Shown: positions 34,419 through 43,869 of the stretch, piece after piece | Layout: each line of letters starts with the position of its first letter | Position numbering within the stretch: position 1 is the first letter of the stretch | DNA from: AP-15 sp963712825 | GTDB lineage: Bacteria; Pseudomonadota; Alphaproteobacteria; ATCC43930; CGMCC-115725 | Reading direction: 5' to 3' | Length of the DNA: 64,000 nt | NCBI GenBank assembly: GCA_963712825.1 | Contig: CAVQJP010000013.1 | Coordinates: forward strand, 124,001 to 188,000 | The notes under the pieces: model-generated | Told to the model about the DNA's origin: nothing | Database searches by the model: none | Seen by the model: only the letters and a program-made list of their open reading frames with translations | Made by a program: the position numbers and the translations under genes

Positions 34419-34656
34419 CGCCGCTCCGGCTGCGCAATAGAGCGCGCACCGCTTCCACCTCGACGGCGATGTCCTCTTCGGTCATCGGCGGAGCGCCGGC
34501 AGCTTCCAGCGCCGGTGCGACCGCCAGCAGCCGGTCGAGCGCCGTCAGGCGTCGCGTCTTGGTGGCGAGAAAATCCACAAAATCCTCGACCTCAGCGATC
34601 CTCTCGGCCGGCAGCGCCTGAATCTTGTCGAGCAAAGCTTGCGTATCTGAACCCAT
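34402..34656 (-). CDS. Antitoxin-like protein (DUF2281-like)
   Basis: An 84-residue protein with the typical antitoxin opening ALLDKIQALPAERIAEVEDF then VDFLATK, followed by a charged C-terminal helix that would bind the toxin. It precedes and overlaps a PIN toxin gene that has lost its centre (34291-34418). It may survive as an orphan antitoxin or an autoregulator. The start at 34656 has AGGAAGATCACTC before it; an upstream ATG at 34728 is also in frame but less likely. Confidence 0.75.
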   Translation of the reverse strand: MGSDTQALLDKIQALPAERIAEVEDFVDFLATKTRRLTALDRLLAVAPALEAAGAPPMTEEDIAVEVEAVRALLRSRSGGADRS

Positions 34657-34844
34657 GAGTGATCTTCCTCGCGTGACGAGGCCGACGACCGTTGCGCTTG
34701 GTCTGCCGCTTGCTCGGCGTTCCGTCAAGCAGCGCCTTTTTGGGCGCGCGTCGCCTTCGCCGCGATGGGCGCCCTCGCCAAGCTTTCGTGCCCTCCGCCT
34801 CGCGCCTATAGTGAGACAGCGATGTTTTGGGAGGAGTGCGGGCG

Positions 34845-36077
34845 ATGGCAGCGATAGAGGGCGTGGAGATCGATTGTCTGGCGGGCGTGCGCGTCGTGGA
34901 CTTCACCCAGTTCGAGGCGGGGCCGTCCTGCACCGAGGCATTGGCCTGGCTCGGCGCCGAAGTCGTCAAGATCGAGAACCCGAAGACCGGCGACCCCGGC
35001 CGGCGGCTGCGGCCCGGCCATCCCGACAACGACCCGTGGTACTTCCACCAGTTCAACGCCAACAAGAAATCGCTGACGCTCAATCTGAAATCGCCGCGCG
35101 GGCTTGAGATCGTCAAAGAATTGTTGAAAAAGGCCGACATCACGGTCGAGAACATGGCGCCCGGCACGATCGAACGGCTGGGTCTCGGCTACGATGTCGT
35201 CCAACAACTGAACCCCGGCATCGTCTATTGCCAGGTCAAGGGCTTTGGCGAGGGCAGCCCGTACGAAAAGAACCTCGCCTTCGACATGATCGCGCAGGCC
35301 GCGGGCGGCCCGATCAGCGTCACCGGCGACGCCGACCGTCCGCCGGTCAAGCCCGGCCCGTCCTTTGGCGACACCGGCACCGGCATGCTGATGGCGATCA
35401 GCATCTTGGCGGCATTGCGCCAGCGCGACCGCACCGGCAAAGGGCGGCGCCTGCAGGTGGCGATGCAGGACGCGATGGTCCATTACATGCGGGTGCCGTT
35501 TTCGCGCACCCAGCTCAGCGGCAAGGCCCAACTGCGCGGCGGCAGCAGCCGGTCGAGCGCCTTATTGGCGCCCTCGGCCCTCTACCCGTGCAAGCCCGGC
35601 GGGCCGAACGACTATGTCTATGTCTTTACCAGTCGCGCCAATCCCGAGCACTGGACGCGCCTTTTGAAGGCTATCGGCCGCGAAGACCTGATCGGCGACC
35701 CGCGCTACGACACCGGACCCGCCCGCGGCGAGCGCGCGGCCGAGGTCGACGAGATCATCGCGGCCTGGACCCGCGAGCACACCAAGGAAGAGGCGATGAA
35801 GCTGATCGGTGCTGCCGGGGTGCCGGCGGGCGCCGTGTTCGACACGCTCGAATTGCTGAACGACCCTTCGCTCGCCGAGCGCGCGATCATGCAAAAGATC
35901 GAGCACCCGACGACCGGCAAGCTGACGGTCCCGGCCTGGCCGGTGCGGTTTGACGGGGCGCCGCCCAAGGTCAAGCCGTCGCCGCTCTTGGGCCAGCACA
36001 ATGCCGAGGTGCTGGGTCAATGGCTCGGCATCGACGCCGCCGAAATCGAAGCGTTGCGCACCGAAGGCATTGTCTGA
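34845..36077 (+). CDS. CaiB/BaiF family (type III) CoA-transferase
   Basis: A 410-residue CoA-transferase, the second of this family in the window. VRVVDFTQFEAGPSCTEALA leads into GAEVVKIENP, with FNANKKSLTLNL at about residues 70-81. The catalytic aspartate is D176 in GPSFGDTGTG. GGAGGAGTGCGGGCG before the ATG at 34845 sets the start. It stands alone between the toxin-antitoxin remnant and a repeat cluster. The substrate is unknown. Confidence 0.93.
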   Translation: MAAIEGVEIDCLAGVRVVDFTQFEAGPSCTEALAWLGAEVVKIENPKTGDPGRRLRPGHPDNDPWYFHQFNANKKSLTLNLKSPRGLEIVKELLKKADITVENMAPGTIERLGLGYDVVQQLNPGIVYCQVKGFGEGSPYEKNLAFDMIAQAAGGPISVTGDADRPPVKPGPSFGDTGTGMLMAISILAALRQRDRTGKGRRLQVAMQDAMVHYMRVPFSRTQLSGKAQLRGGSSRSSALLAPSALYPCKPGGPNDYVYVFTSRANPEHWTRLLKAIGREDLIGDPRYDTGPARGERAAEVDEIIAAWTREHTKEEAMKLIGAAGVPAGAVFDTLELLNDPSLAERAIMQKIEHPTTGKLTVPAWPVRFDGAPPKVKPSPLLGQHNAEVLGQWLGIDAAEIEALRTEGIV

Positions 36078-36085
36078 GCAGCACA

Positions 36086-36386
36086 ACCCGAAAAGAATCT
36101 GTGAGATCAGCTCTTGGCCGTCATTCCCGCGAAAGTTGGAACCCAGGACAAGCGGCGTGCGGTCCCCCCTGTTCAGGCCAGGGCAGGCGCTAGGGGTGGG
36201 AACCCAACAGATGACACCCGCCGTCGATCCTCGCGGCGGGATTGCTTCGTCGCTCCGCTCCTCGCAATGACAACAGTTTACGGTGTCATTGCGAGCGAAG
36301 CGAAGCAATCTCGACGTGGCGGCGTTCGGTGCCAAGCGTCGGGTTCGCGCCGCTGGACCCCCGCTGTCGCGAGGGCGACAAGAGTG
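36086..36386. repeat. Nested repeats: MITE-like copy 3 interrupted by the TCATTGCGAGC palindrome
   Basis: The left half of the MITE-like element (AAAAGAATC, then TTGGCCGTCATTCCCGCGAA at about 36113) begins 9 bp after the CoA-transferase stop. Its right half (GGACCCCCGCTGTCGCGAGG) appears near 36355. Between them lies a 70-bp imperfect palindrome at 36240-36311, ATTGCTTCGTCGCTCCGCTC pairing with GAGCGAAGCGAAGCAAT. One repeat has apparently inserted into another. Confidence 0.65.
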
Positions 36387-36458
36387 CTTGGATCGCTGGC
36401 TTTTCCACGTCGGAAACTGAGCTGAATTGCCGCCCTGGGGCGATGCCGGCGAGCCGAG

Positions 36459-38261
36459 CTAGGCGTCGCCCATTTTTAGGGCGGCGATAAAGGCGGATTG
36501 CGGGATTTCGACTTTGCCGAACTGACGCATCCGCTTTTTGCCTTCCTTTTGCTTTTCGAGAAGCTTGCGCTTGCGAGTCACGTCGCCGCCATAGCATTTG
36601 GCGAGCACGTCCTTGCGCAATGCCTTGACCGTCTCGCGCGCGATGACCCGGCCGCCGATCGCGGCCTGGATCGCCACCTGAAAGAGCTGGCGCGGGATCA
36701 AATCCTTCAGCCGCTCGCATAAAGCGCGACCCCGGCGGTCGGCGTCGTGGCGATGGACGATGATCGACAACGCGTCGACCGGCTCGCCGTTGACGAGGAT
36801 GTTCATCAAGACAAGGTCGCCCTCGCGGTAGGCGTCGATCTGATAGTCGAAGCTGGCATAGCCGCGGCTAACCGATTTGAGCCGGTCGTAAAAATCGAAC
36901 ACGACCTCGTTCAGCGGCAGGTTGTAAACCAGCATTGCCCGGTTGCCGGCATAGGTCAGGTCGACCTGCTCACCGCGGCGCTCCTCGCATAATGCCAGAA
37001 TGGGACCGAGATAGGCGTCCGGCACCAGGATCGTCGCCTTGATCCACGGCTCCTCGATATGGTCGATCCGGACCGGGTCGGGCATGTCGGCGGGGTTGTG
37101 CAAGGTGCGCATCGAGCCGTTCGTCAGGTGCACGCGATAGACGACCGAGGGTGCGGTCGCGATCAGGTCGAGGTCGAATTCGCGCGCGAGCCGCTCCTGG
37201 ATGATTTCGAGGTGCAGCAGGCCAAGAAAGCCGCAGCGAAAACCAAACCCGAGCGCCGCCGACGTCTCCGGCTCGTATTCGAAGCTGGCGTCGTTGAGGC
37301 GCAATTTGGCCAGGCTGTCGCGCAGCCGCTCGTAATCGGCGGCGTCGGTCGGAAACAACCCGCAAAATACGACCGGCTGCACCGGCTTGAAACCGGGCAA
37401 CGGCGCGGTCGCGGGGCGCCGGTCCTCGATGATCGTGTCGCCGACCCGGCAATCGGCGACGGTCTTGATGCCGGCGGTGATAAAGCCGATCTCGCCCGGC
37501 CCCAGCGTGTCGACCGCGACGCCTTTCGGGGTAAAGACGCCGACCCGCTCGACGTTATGGACGGCTCCGGTCGCCATCAGCCGGATCTTTTGTCCGGCAC
37601 GCAATTCGCCGTCCTTGACCCGCACCAGGATCACGACGCCGAGATAGGAATCGTACCAGCTGTCGACCAACAGCGCCTTTAACGGCGCGGCACCGTCGCC
37701 GGTGGGCGGCGGCAGGCGGGTGACCAGCGCTTCGAGCACCTGGTCGATGTTGATCCCGGTCTTGGCCGAGATCAGCACCGCATCAGCGGCGGAAAGGCCG
37801 ATCACGTCCTCGATCTGCTCCCTGACCCGCTCGGGCTCGGCGGCCGGCAAATCGATCTTGTTCAGGACCGGGACGATCTCGTGCCCGGCGTCGATCGCCT
37901 GGTAGACGTTGGCCAAGGTCTGCGCCTCGACCCCTTGGCTCGCATCGACGACCAGCAAGGAGCCCTCGCAGGCGGCGAGCGAGCGGCTGACCTCGTACGA
38001 AAAATCAACATGGCCCGGCGTGTCCATCAGATTGAGGACATAATCCTCGCCGTCTTGGGCGCGGTAGTTGAGCCGGACCGTCTGCGCCTTGATCGTGATT
38101 CCGCGCTCGCGCTCCAGCTCCATCTGGTCGAGCACCTGCTCACGCATCTCGCGCGCCTCAAGCCCGCCCGTGGCCTGGATCAGCCGGTCGGCCAAGGTCG
38201 ACTTGCCGTGGTCGATATGGGCGATGATCGCGAAATTGCGGATATGAGAGAGCGGTGTCAT
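36459..38261 (-). CDS. lepA: Elongation factor 4 (LepA)
   Basis: A 600-residue translational GTPase that back-translocates stalled ribosomes and aids initiation and assembly. The N-terminus is IRNFAIIAHIDHGKSTLADR (P-loop HIDHGKST), with the MDTPGHVDFSYEV and NKIDLPAAEPE motifs. The LepA-specific C-terminal domain ends CYGGDVTRKRKLLEKQKEGK. The frame is open upstream for another 154 codons, but standard LepA starts MTPLSHIRN, so 38261 is chosen. The extension partly encodes a PIN-toxin relic, not LepA. Confidence 0.97.
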   Translation of the reverse strand: MTPLSHIRNFAIIAHIDHGKSTLADRLIQATGGLEAREMREQVLDQMELERERGITIKAQTVRLNYRAQDGEDYVLNLMDTPGHVDFSYEVSRSLAACEGSLLVVDASQGVEAQTLANVYQAIDAGHEIVPVLNKIDLPAAEPERVREQIEDVIGLSAADAVLISAKTGINIDQVLEALVTRLPPPTGDGAAPLKALLVDSWYDSYLGVVILVRVKDGELRAGQKIRLMATGAVHNVERVGVFTPKGVAVDTLGPGEIGFITAGIKTVADCRVGDTIIEDRRPATAPLPGFKPVQPVVFCGLFPTDAADYERLRDSLAKLRLNDASFEYEPETSAALGFGFRCGFLGLLHLEIIQERLAREFDLDLIATAPSVVYRVHLTNGSMRTLHNPADMPDPVRIDHIEEPWIKATILVPDAYLGPILALCEERRGEQVDLTYAGNRAMLVYNLPLNEVVFDFYDRLKSVSRGYASFDYQIDAYREGDLVLMNILVNGEPVDALSIIVHRHDADRRGRALCERLKDLIPRQLFQVAIQAAIGGRVIARETVKALRKDVLAKCYGGDVTRKRKLLEKQKEGKKRMRQFGKVEIPQSAFIAALKMGDA

Positions 38262-38842
38262 GCCGGGCCGAACATAGGGCGGCACCGCCGCCGGATCAAC
38301 GCGAGCCGCAGCCGCAATCGACGTCATCTCACAACACGACCCGGCGATCCCCAACGCCTTGGTCGCAACCAGCAAGCGTCGGTCGCAACTGGCCAGCTTT
38401 GCCGGCGCGCCATTCCGGCGCAGAAATTCCATAGCCGCGGGATGCAGCGCATCCAAGGTGCGGACGGCAACCGGAAATGGCTCCAGCGCTCGTGTCAACG
38501 CCACTTCACTCATTTCGAGAAGACTGACGCGCGCCAGCAAACCCCCTGCCCGATCATTAGGCCGTGGCGTTGCTCCGGTTCCAGACCTAATGGCCGGCAA
38601 TCGATTTGAGGCTGGATATCCGAGCTTGGACCGGGCGACCAGGCCGGTTCGCGGCAACTGCCAATCCGCCGGCGCAAGGGCCGGGGTCGCCGGCATCACG
38701 CCGCCGTCGATCCGCTGATCCATGGGGATCGCAAGCCGCGGGGTGTCCTGAAATCAAAGAGCCGCCACAGCGCGATTGCTCGCCGGCGGAGCCAGCCGCT
38801 ACATAGTGGCGCGGCCATCGCCGACCAAGCTATCCGAAGGTC
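38262..38842. other. Intergenic region upstream of lepA with a toxin relic
   Basis: This holds the PIN-toxin fragment (38334-38518). The rest shows no coding pattern. A divergent promoter for lepA and DUF2721 should lie here, but no convincing -35/-10 pair is visible. Confidence 0.45.
38334..38518 (-). pseudogene. Relic of a VapC-type PIN toxin (C-terminal third)
   Basis: In the open frame ahead of lepA the translation MSEVALTRALEPFPVAVRTL then DALHPAAMEFLRR matches the C-terminal part of VapC PIN toxins (pattern PFPV-TLDALHLA). It continues as LASCDRRLLVATKALGI, the normal final strand and helix. The N-terminal two thirds and any antitoxin are absent, and the frame runs on without a stop into lepA. 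This is a decayed toxin gene. Confidence 0.6.
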
Positions 38843-39322
38843 ATGCCCGACATCATCACCTCCGTCTCGCCGCTCGACACCGTCGCGCACATCATCCAAT
38901 TGGCGCTGACGCCGGTTTTTCTGTTGTCCGGGATCGGCGCGCTGCTCAACGTGTTCGCGACCCGGCTGGCGCGCGTCGCTGACCGGGTCGATCAGATCAG
39001 CAAGGAAATCGAAAGCTCGGAGCCCGAGCAGGTCACGATCCTGGCGTTGCAGCTGGCCCGCCTGCGCCGCCGATCGCTGGCGCTCGACGCCGCGGTCGTC
39101 CTCGCCGCATTTGGCGCCTTGGCGACCTGCGCCTCGGTGCTGACCCTGTTTGTCGGGGCGTTGCGCAACGCGACAGTCGCGTCGGCATTGTTTATGACCT
39201 TTGGCTTCGCGGTCGCCTGCACGATCGGCGCGATCCTCGCCTACACTGCCGAAATGCTGATGACCGGCAGCGGCGTGCGGGCCGAGGTCGCGGCCCAGCG
39301 CCGTTCCGCCGACCGCAGCTGA
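38843..39322 (+). CDS. DUF2721 membrane protein
   Basis: A 159-residue protein with about three membrane helices. It has the family-typical start TVAHIIQLALTPVFLLSGIG, then ALLNVFATRLARVADRV, a short basic coil, and two further helices (FGALATCASVLTLFVGALRN; ALFMTFGFAVACTIGAILAY). Function is unknown for the family. It stands alone between lepA (divergent) and an MFS gene (convergent). Confidence 0.85.
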   Translation: MPDIITSVSPLDTVAHIIQLALTPVFLLSGIGALLNVFATRLARVADRVDQISKEIESSEPEQVTILALQLARLRRRSLALDAAVVLAAFGALATCASVLTLFVGALRNATVASALFMTFGFAVACTIGAILAYTAEMLMTGSGVRAEVAAQRRSADRS

Positions 39323-39571
39323 CCGCCGGTCGCGGCGGGGTCCCGCTCCACCAATCGGGAGCCGCAAAGCACCACCTCAGGACAGGCGCTCGCGTCTCGC
39401 CCGCTCTCGCCCAACGGTGCCGGCCGCCGCCTTCAGATCGGGGCAGCCGCCTCACCCTTCCCTCGGCAAGGCCGCGCCGAGCCCTACCCGGAGCTGGGTG
39501 AGGGGGTCGAAAAACCAGCCTAAAGAATGCTCCCCGGTGGGGTCCCGGAGAGCACTTCCGCGGCAAGCATG

Positions 39572-40984
39572 TCAGGCGATTTCGCCGGCCGCCTCGTTGA
39601 AGGTTTCGAGCTGGCCGACGGTTTCCTTGCCGAACAGCACCGGCACGCAGGCGCCGATCGCCACCGCCACGAGCAGGGTGCCGAAGAACACCGTCGGGGA
39701 ATGGGTATGCGCTTCGAGAAAGGCCGGCATCGCGACCCCGGCGAACAACCGGCCGAACAACTCGCCAAAGAAATGGCCGCGGCCGCGCAGTGCCGTGGGG
39801 AACTGCTCCGACAAGTAGACGCGGACGGCCGGGAACGAGGACAGCACCGTAAAGCCGGTGATCAACGCCCCGGCGCTCATCACCGCCGTCGCCGCCGATC
39901 CCGCACGATGGGCCAGCATCATCAGCGCCAGACCCGGAATGGCGCCGCCAAACGCATAAAAGATCGCCCACCGCCGGCCGATGACCTCCATGATGTAGCC
40001 GGTGAAAAACTTGCCGGGAATGCTCGCCATAAACAACAGCGAGCTCAGCCCGAAGCTCAGGGCCACGGCCGCACCCTGGTCAACGAGCGCCTTGGGCACA
40101 AGGATCGCGCTCGCGTAATAGCAGGTGCCGGCGGCAATCGAGCACAGGATGCCGACGACAGTCCAGCGCAGCTGGCCACGGCTGAACAGCGCCGAGAACG
40201 GCGGCAGCTGCTCGCGCTCGACCTCGAGCCGCGGGCCGAGCTCGGCCAATGTCAGCGGCGGCACGCGATTGCCGGCGCGCCTGATGATGTCGTTGACGGC
40301 GTCCACCGCCGCCTGCGGGCGCCCGCGGCGCAGCAGCCAGCGCGGACTGTCGGGCAGCGCGAAATAAAGCAGCACCGGCACGACAAACAAGGCCAACCCG
40401 CCGGGCAGCGCAATCAACCGGAAGCCATGCGGGTTGCCCGCGAGAAAGAAGCTGATGAACGGCAACAGGGTGAAGGCGCTCGCCAGCATGACTTCATAAA
40501 TCGCGCCATAGGTGCGGCGATGCTGCGCCGGCATCAGCTCGGCCGCGATCGGGAACGGCGCCGAGATTGCAAAGCCCAGACCGATGCCGGTCAACAGGCG
40601 CAATGCGATCAGTTCCTGGGCATTCTGCGCCAATGGGATCAGCAGGGTAAAAAACGTGCTGAGGACGACCCCGATCTGCATCACCGTCTTGCGGCTCAAG
40701 CGATCGGACAGCAGCAACGAGACGCCGAGGCCGGCCAGCGCGACGACGAGAGTGGGGCCGAGAACGAGGAAGCGGATATCTGCGGGCGTGAGATGAAGCG
40801 GTCCTTTGGCGAGGACGATCAGCGAGCCGCCGAGCGCCAGATCATAACCCTCGACAAAGCCGACCAGCCCCAGAACCAGGATCAGTCCGACGTGGTAGGC
40901 GGCAAACGGGATCGTGTCTTGCTTCCGCCCCAGCATCTGGATCGCGGAATCCCTACGCACTGGAAGGGAGGTAGCTGCGGTCAT
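39572..40984 (-). CDS. MFS transporter (sugar-porter/aromatic-acid symporter type)
   Basis: A 470-residue major facilitator with twelve membrane helices. The first helix has LVLGLVGFVEGYDLALGGSL, where GFxxGYD matches the AAHS and metabolite:H+ symporter groups. The loop 2-3 motif is SDRLSRKTVMQIG, and PESPR-like PDSPRWLLRRGRP follows helix 6. The start at 40984 follows GAGGAAAACACC. The substrate is unknown; an organic or aromatic acid is a reasonable guess. Confidence 0.88.
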   Translation of the reverse strand: MTAATSLPVRRDSAIQMLGRKQDTIPFAAYHVGLILVLGLVGFVEGYDLALGGSLIVLAKGPLHLTPADIRFLVLGPTLVVALAGLGVSLLLSDRLSRKTVMQIGVVLSTFFTLLIPLAQNAQELIALRLLTGIGLGFAISAPFPIAAELMPAQHRRTYGAIYEVMLASAFTLLPFISFFLAGNPHGFRLIALPGGLALFVVPVLLYFALPDSPRWLLRRGRPQAAVDAVNDIIRRAGNRVPPLTLAELGPRLEVEREQLPPFSALFSRGQLRWTVVGILCSIAAGTCYYASAILVPKALVDQGAAVALSFGLSSLLFMASIPGKFFTGYIMEVIGRRWAIFYAFGGAIPGLALMMLAHRAGSAATAVMSAGALITGFTVLSSFPAVRVYLSEQFPTALRGRGHFFGELFGRLFAGVAMPAFLEAHTHSPTVFFGTLLVAVAIGACVPVLFGKETVGQLETFNEAAGEIA

Positions 40985-41288
40985 TGGTGTTTTCCTCCTT
41001 GTTGTTGCTTGGCAGGCCGTTAGCAGGCTCTTTTTCTTGGTCGTGGGCCTTTCTACGACGGGGTCTCGGCCGCGGTCCAGCGCAAGGCGCATCGCCGGGT
41101 GAAAACATTTGGGCCGGTGAAGCGGACGGGCGCCGAAACCGGAACTTGCATTGTCAACCGAGCTGTTGGCCTTCGGTGCAACATCGGAAGAAGCACCAAG
41201 CCTCCCGCGTTATGCGAGCCTGGCGGTCGTCACCGTCGGGCCGCGGGCGCGTTGGGGTCCGCGGTCTCCACTGGAGAAGGAATTCAGG

Positions 41289-41570
41289 GTGAAAACGCGA
41301 ACGGTTGCAAAGGGCGTCATCGGCGTCGGAATGATCGTGGCGCTGGCGGGCTGCACCAACCCCTACGACCCGGCGCAGCGTGCGGTCGGGGGCGGTCTGA
41401 TCGGCGCCGGAGCGGGCGCCGCGATCGGCGGCGCTGTCGGCGGCGGTCCTGGTGCGGCGATCGGAGCCGCCACCGGCGGCGCAGTGGGTGCCGTTACCGG
41501 CGCTGCCACCACCCCGCCACCACCGGGCTATTACCCGCCGCCACCACCCCCGCCTTATCGCGGCTATTGA
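41289..41570 (+). CDS. Glycine-zipper lipoprotein
   Basis: A 93-residue protein starting at a GTG (VKTRTVAKGVIGVGMIVALA then GC). The lipobox ALAGC marks lipid attachment at the cysteine near residue 22. A glycine-zipper stretch (GLIGAGAGAAIGGAVGGGPG) and a Pro/Tyr-rich tail (PPPPGYYPPP) follow. This is the YMGG/SlyB-like outer-membrane lipoprotein pattern. GGAGAAGGAATTCAGG supplies the ribosome site. Confidence 0.8.
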   Translation: MKTRTVAKGVIGVGMIVALAGCTNPYDPAQRAVGGGLIGAGAGAAIGGAVGGGPGAAIGAATGGAVGAVTGAATTPPPPGYYPPPPPPPYRGY

Positions 41571-41640
41571 TAAGGAGCGCAGCCCGGCGGGTTTCGAATG
41601 ACCGCCGGGTAAGCGCGTGAAGGAAGCGGATCAGGGTTCG

Positions 41641-42375
41641 TCAGCTTTGCGGCGTCGATTTGATCGCCTCGGCGATGCGCTCGACGGCGGCCCTCCGTGC
41701 CGCCGGCGCCGCGGCCGAGCCCGCCGACGCCTCGATCAGATGCGGTCCGCGCGGCTGACCCTGCGGCAGCGACGGCGCCGTGGCGGGGTTGGTCCCTTCG
41801 CCGAACGGCGGCCCGGCCGGGCACGCGTCGCCGGATTTGCTGACCGCGACCTTTGGTGGGGCGCCGTTGCCCGAATAGGAATAGATCATCCGTTCGCTGC
41901 AGCTGCCCGCCCCCGAGGCCGTCGAGGTGACGACCAGGCCCGAGACTTGGCCGGCTACCGCGGGGGCCATCGCCGCCTCGATTGCCGGATCCCGCCCCAT
42001 CAGCCAGATCGGCGCGTCCGCAATCGCCCGCGCCTGCGCAACCAACTGCGCCGCGGCCGCCTGCTGCTCGGCGACAATCCGGTAAAGCTCCGAGGCTGGC
42101 GGCGTCACGACGTCAAACCCCTGCGCCGCCCACAATTGCGGGTCGGCGGCCAACATGTCGCCGGGGCCGGGCAGCATGACAAGGATGGCGGCGGGAGCGC
42201 CGGGTCCGACCGCGTAGACCCGCGCGCCGATATCGGGGCCTGCAGGGGGCGCGGTTGCGACCGGCGCCGGCGGCGCATAGGCCGATTGCTGCCCGCCGCC
42301 TCCATTGGCGCAGCCCATCAGCAGCGGCAGCGCCGCCAGGCAGCCGCAGAGGGTTACGGTTTGCCGCTTCGACAT
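41641..42375 (-). CDS. Putative lipoprotein of unknown function
   Basis: A 244-residue protein with a lipoprotein signal (TVTLCGCLAALPLLMGC; lipobox LMGC with Cys near residue 22), a low-complexity linker (GGGGQQSAYAPPAPVATAPP), then a compact domain with GAPAAILVMLPGPGDMLAADP and APIWLMGRDPAIEAA. The ILVMLPGPGDM and GLVVTSTASGAGSC segments hint at an alpha/beta-hydrolase-like sheet order, but no clear catalytic serine motif is seen. GAGGAGGCGTTTCG precedes the ATG at 42375. Confidence 0.75.
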   Translation of the reverse strand: MSKRQTVTLCGCLAALPLLMGCANGGGGQQSAYAPPAPVATAPPAGPDIGARVYAVGPGAPAAILVMLPGPGDMLAADPQLWAAQGFDVVTPPASELYRIVAEQQAAAAQLVAQARAIADAPIWLMGRDPAIEAAMAPAVAGQVSGLVVTSTASGAGSCSERMIYSYSGNGAPPKVAVSKSGDACPAGPPFGEGTNPATAPSLPQGQPRGPHLIEASAGSAAAPAARRAAVERIAEAIKSTPQS

Positions 42376-42698
42376 CGAAACGCCTCCTCTGAAGATCGAT
42401 TGTGCAAGCCGACAGATCGCCCCGGATTTAGGCAATTTCTGGGCCGCCTGACGCGCTCGATGGCGACATGGATCGGGTTCAACGTCCGCCGGTCGTCAAC
42501 TGTAAAGGCGTCTCGGGCGGTGATGTCGAAAGCGCCGGCTCACTGGTCCGCTATCTGTCGCCGTCCCCGGGCTGATGCCGATCGTGTCAAATGGGCTTGT
42601 TGCACCTTAGGCGAGCATCCCTCTCGGCGACGGGGCGATTTTGTCGGGGCGCGGAAAGGCGTAGGGTCGGCTGAGACAGGTGCGATGTGGAGGGAGCG
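42376..42698. other. Divergent intergenic region
   Basis: A gap between the leftward lipoprotein gene and the rightward alcohol dehydrogenase gene. No small gene or hairpin is convincing. Both promoters should lie here. Confidence 0.45.
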
Positions 42699-43748
42699 AT
42701 GCGCGGCGTGGTGTTTACGGGCGACCGGGAAATCGAGCTGATGGCGTTTCCCGACCCGACGCCGGGACCCGATGAGGTCGTCGTCGAAATGAAGGCGTCG
42801 GGCATGTGCGGCAGCGATCTGCATCAATACCGGCGCTCGAAATCGGGCGGCGGCTCGATCGGCGGGTTGCCGGTCAACCCAGACCCGGTGATCGGCGGGC
42901 ACGAGCCGTGCGGCGTCGTCGCCGCGGTCGGCGCCGGGGTGGCGGAAAAGCAGGCGCGGGTCGGGCAGCGCGTCATGGTGCACCACTACAAGGGCTGCAC
43001 CGTGTGCAATCACTGCCGCTCGGGCTGGTCGCAGCTGTGCCAGGAGCAGCCGGTCTTGGTCTACGGCAACAACGCCCATGGCGGCCACGCGCGCTATTTG
43101 AAGGTGCCGGCCTTTACGATCGTGCCGCTCGCCGACGAATTGTCGTTTGCCGCGGGCGCGGCGATCTCGTGCGGCACCGGCACCGCCTATGGCGCCTTGC
43201 GCCGGCTCAACCTGTCCGGCAACGACACGATCGCATTGTTCGGCCAGGGTCCGGTCGGATTGTCGGCGACCCAGCTCGCCGCGGCGATGGGGGCACGGGT
43301 CATAGCACTCGACGTCAGTCCCGAGCGGCTTGAGCGCGCGAAGGAATTCGGCGCCTGGGAGACGATCAACCCGCGCTCGAACGACCCGGTGGGCGCGATC
43401 CGCGACCTGACGCATGGCGGCGCCGACTTCACATTGGACACGTCGAGCCAGCCCGAGGGCCGCATCGCCGCGGTGCGCAGCGCCAAGGTGTGGGGCACGG
43501 TCGCCTTTGTCGGCGAGCGCAACAACGTCACGATCGACGTCAGCCCCGACATGCTGCGCAAGCAGCTGACGATCGTCGCGTCGTGGACCTTTTCGTGGCA
43601 GGGCCAAGCCGATTGCGCCAAGTTCTGCGTCGAGCGCAAGATCGATGTCGACCGCCTGTTCACGCATCAGTGGAAGCTCGACCAGGCGGAAGAGGCCTAT
43701 CGCCTGTTCGACACACAGACGACGGGCAAGGGCGTGTTCCTGATGTGA
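42699..43748 (+). CDS. Zinc-dependent alcohol dehydrogenase family protein (MDR)
   Basis: A 349-residue medium-chain dehydrogenase. The catalytic zinc site is in SGMCGSDLHQY and GGHEPCG, and the structural zinc cysteines are in GCTVCNHCRSGWSQLC. The Rossmann motif is FGQGPVGLSATQLAAAMGAR, followed by VIALDVSPERLERA. The substrate (alcohol, polyol or threonine-like) is not readable. GGAGGGAGC precedes the ATG at 42699. A palindromic repeat separates it from moaB. Confidence 0.92.
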   Translation: MRGVVFTGDREIELMAFPDPTPGPDEVVVEMKASGMCGSDLHQYRRSKSGGGSIGGLPVNPDPVIGGHEPCGVVAAVGAGVAEKQARVGQRVMVHHYKGCTVCNHCRSGWSQLCQEQPVLVYGNNAHGGHARYLKVPAFTIVPLADELSFAAGAAISCGTGTAYGALRRLNLSGNDTIALFGQGPVGLSATQLAAAMGARVIALDVSPERLERAKEFGAWETINPRSNDPVGAIRDLTHGGADFTLDTSSQPEGRIAAVRSAKVWGTVAFVGERNNVTIDVSPDMLRKQLTIVASWTFSWQGQADCAKFCVERKIDVDRLFTHQWKLDQAEEAYRLFDTQTTGKGVFLM

Positions 43749-43792
43749 GCGTCGATGGGAGGACCGCTTGCGCCGCGGAGTGATCGGCGGTC

Positions 43793-43855
43793 TACCCCTC
43801 ACCCCGGCGTCTGCCCCCCACCCCGGTGCTCTCCCCGCAAACGGGGCGAGGGTGT
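43793..43855. repeat. Palindromic intergenic repeat
   Basis: CCCTCACCCCGGCGTCTGCC and GCTCTCCCCGCAAACGGGGC form a hairpin-prone spacer between convergent genes. It is similar to the spacer at 22765-22895. Confidence 0.5.
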
Positions 43856-43869
43856 GAGCGGCTGGGCGG

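Noticed and set aside
38262..38723. In-frame 154-codon N-terminal extension of lepA
   Set aside because: LepA proteins start at the MTPLSHIRN segment. The extension contains a PIN-toxin relic and no LepA homology, so it is not part of the protein.
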